From Phoenicibacter congonensis (lineage in GTDB: Bacteria > Actinomycetota > Coriobacteriia > Coriobacteriales > Eggerthellaceae), in the NCBI GenBank assembly GCA_030530045.1, contig JAUMVS010000048.1, positions 1-5,149 on the forward strand: a DNA stretch of 5,149 nt. Reading direction: 5' to 3'. The notes beneath the pieces are model-generated. The model saw nothing but the letters and a program-made list of their open reading frames with translations. It did not search any database and had not been told where the DNA came from. The position numbers and the translations under genes were made by a program. Every line of letters begins with the position of its first letter. Position 1 is the first letter of the stretch. This document shows, one piece after another, positions 5,121-5,149 of the stretch.

Positions 5121-5149
5121 ATGCAAAACACAGCCTTCAAAAAAATCAG
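5121..5149 (+). CDS. Partial CDS (first codons only), unknown function
   Basis: An ATG at 5121 opens a frame reading MQNTAFKKI before the window ends. GAGGG at 5112-5116 lies four bases upstream and may be its ribosome site, though the spacing is short. The basic stretch could lead into a signal peptide or a DNA-binding protein; nine residues are too few to tell. It lies after the groEL terminator, so it should be a separate transcription unit. Confidence 0.4.

Noticed and set aside
1..5149. CRISPR arrays, tRNA or rRNA genes, insertion sequences, phage attachment sites or a defence system
   Set aside because: No regularly spaced repeats, tRNA-like cloverleaf, transposase or terminal inverted repeats were seen; the gene content is ordinary core chromosome.

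Overview
The window looks like ordinary chromosomal DNA from a low-to-mid GC Actinobacterium, most likely a coriobacterium of the Atopobium/Olsenella type. This rests on the overall likeness of GroEL (for example G-R-Y-V-A-L after the first glycine-rich motif) to coriobacterial GroEL as I remember it, on a CIRCE-controlled groES-groEL pair and on base composition judged by eye. No search was run, so the placement is an inference.

Layout, left to right. (1) Positions 1-1331, minus strand: a four-helix membrane protein of the DUF2207 family, followed 27 nt downstream by the first 19 codons of another gene that runs off the left edge. (2) Positions 1332-1405: a compact divergent promoter region. 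(3) Positions 1406-2206, plus strand: an alpha/beta hydrolase with a complete Ser-Asp-His triad. (4) Positions 2207-2495: an AT-rich convergent gap with repeats and a good terminator for the gene coming the other way. (5) Positions 2496-2702, minus strand: a CspA-type cold-shock protein that starts at GTG. (6) Positions 2703-2971: a divergent regulatory region with the csp leader on one strand and a perfect CIRCE operator and promoter on the other. (7) Positions 2972-4915, plus strand: the groES-groEL operon, closed by an intrinsic terminator. (8) Positions 4991-5149: an AT-rich leader and the first codons of a further plus-strand gene cut by the right edge.

The functional centre is stress-related protein and RNA folding. 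GroES and GroEL are made from one HrcA/CIRCE-controlled transcript, while the neighbouring cold-shock RNA chaperone is transcribed divergently from the same intergenic region. The hydrolase and DUF2207 genes are divergent neighbours with no visible functional link to the chaperones.

I found no convincing new biological system. The items most worth a second look are small: an eight-codon reading frame whose stop overlaps the csp start, a second Shine-Dalgarno-like site in the groES leader, an alanine-rich GroEL tail in place of Gly-Gly-Met repeats, an unusual GroES mobile loop, a short DUF2207 protein, and a hairpin between the DUF2207 stop and the next ribosome site.
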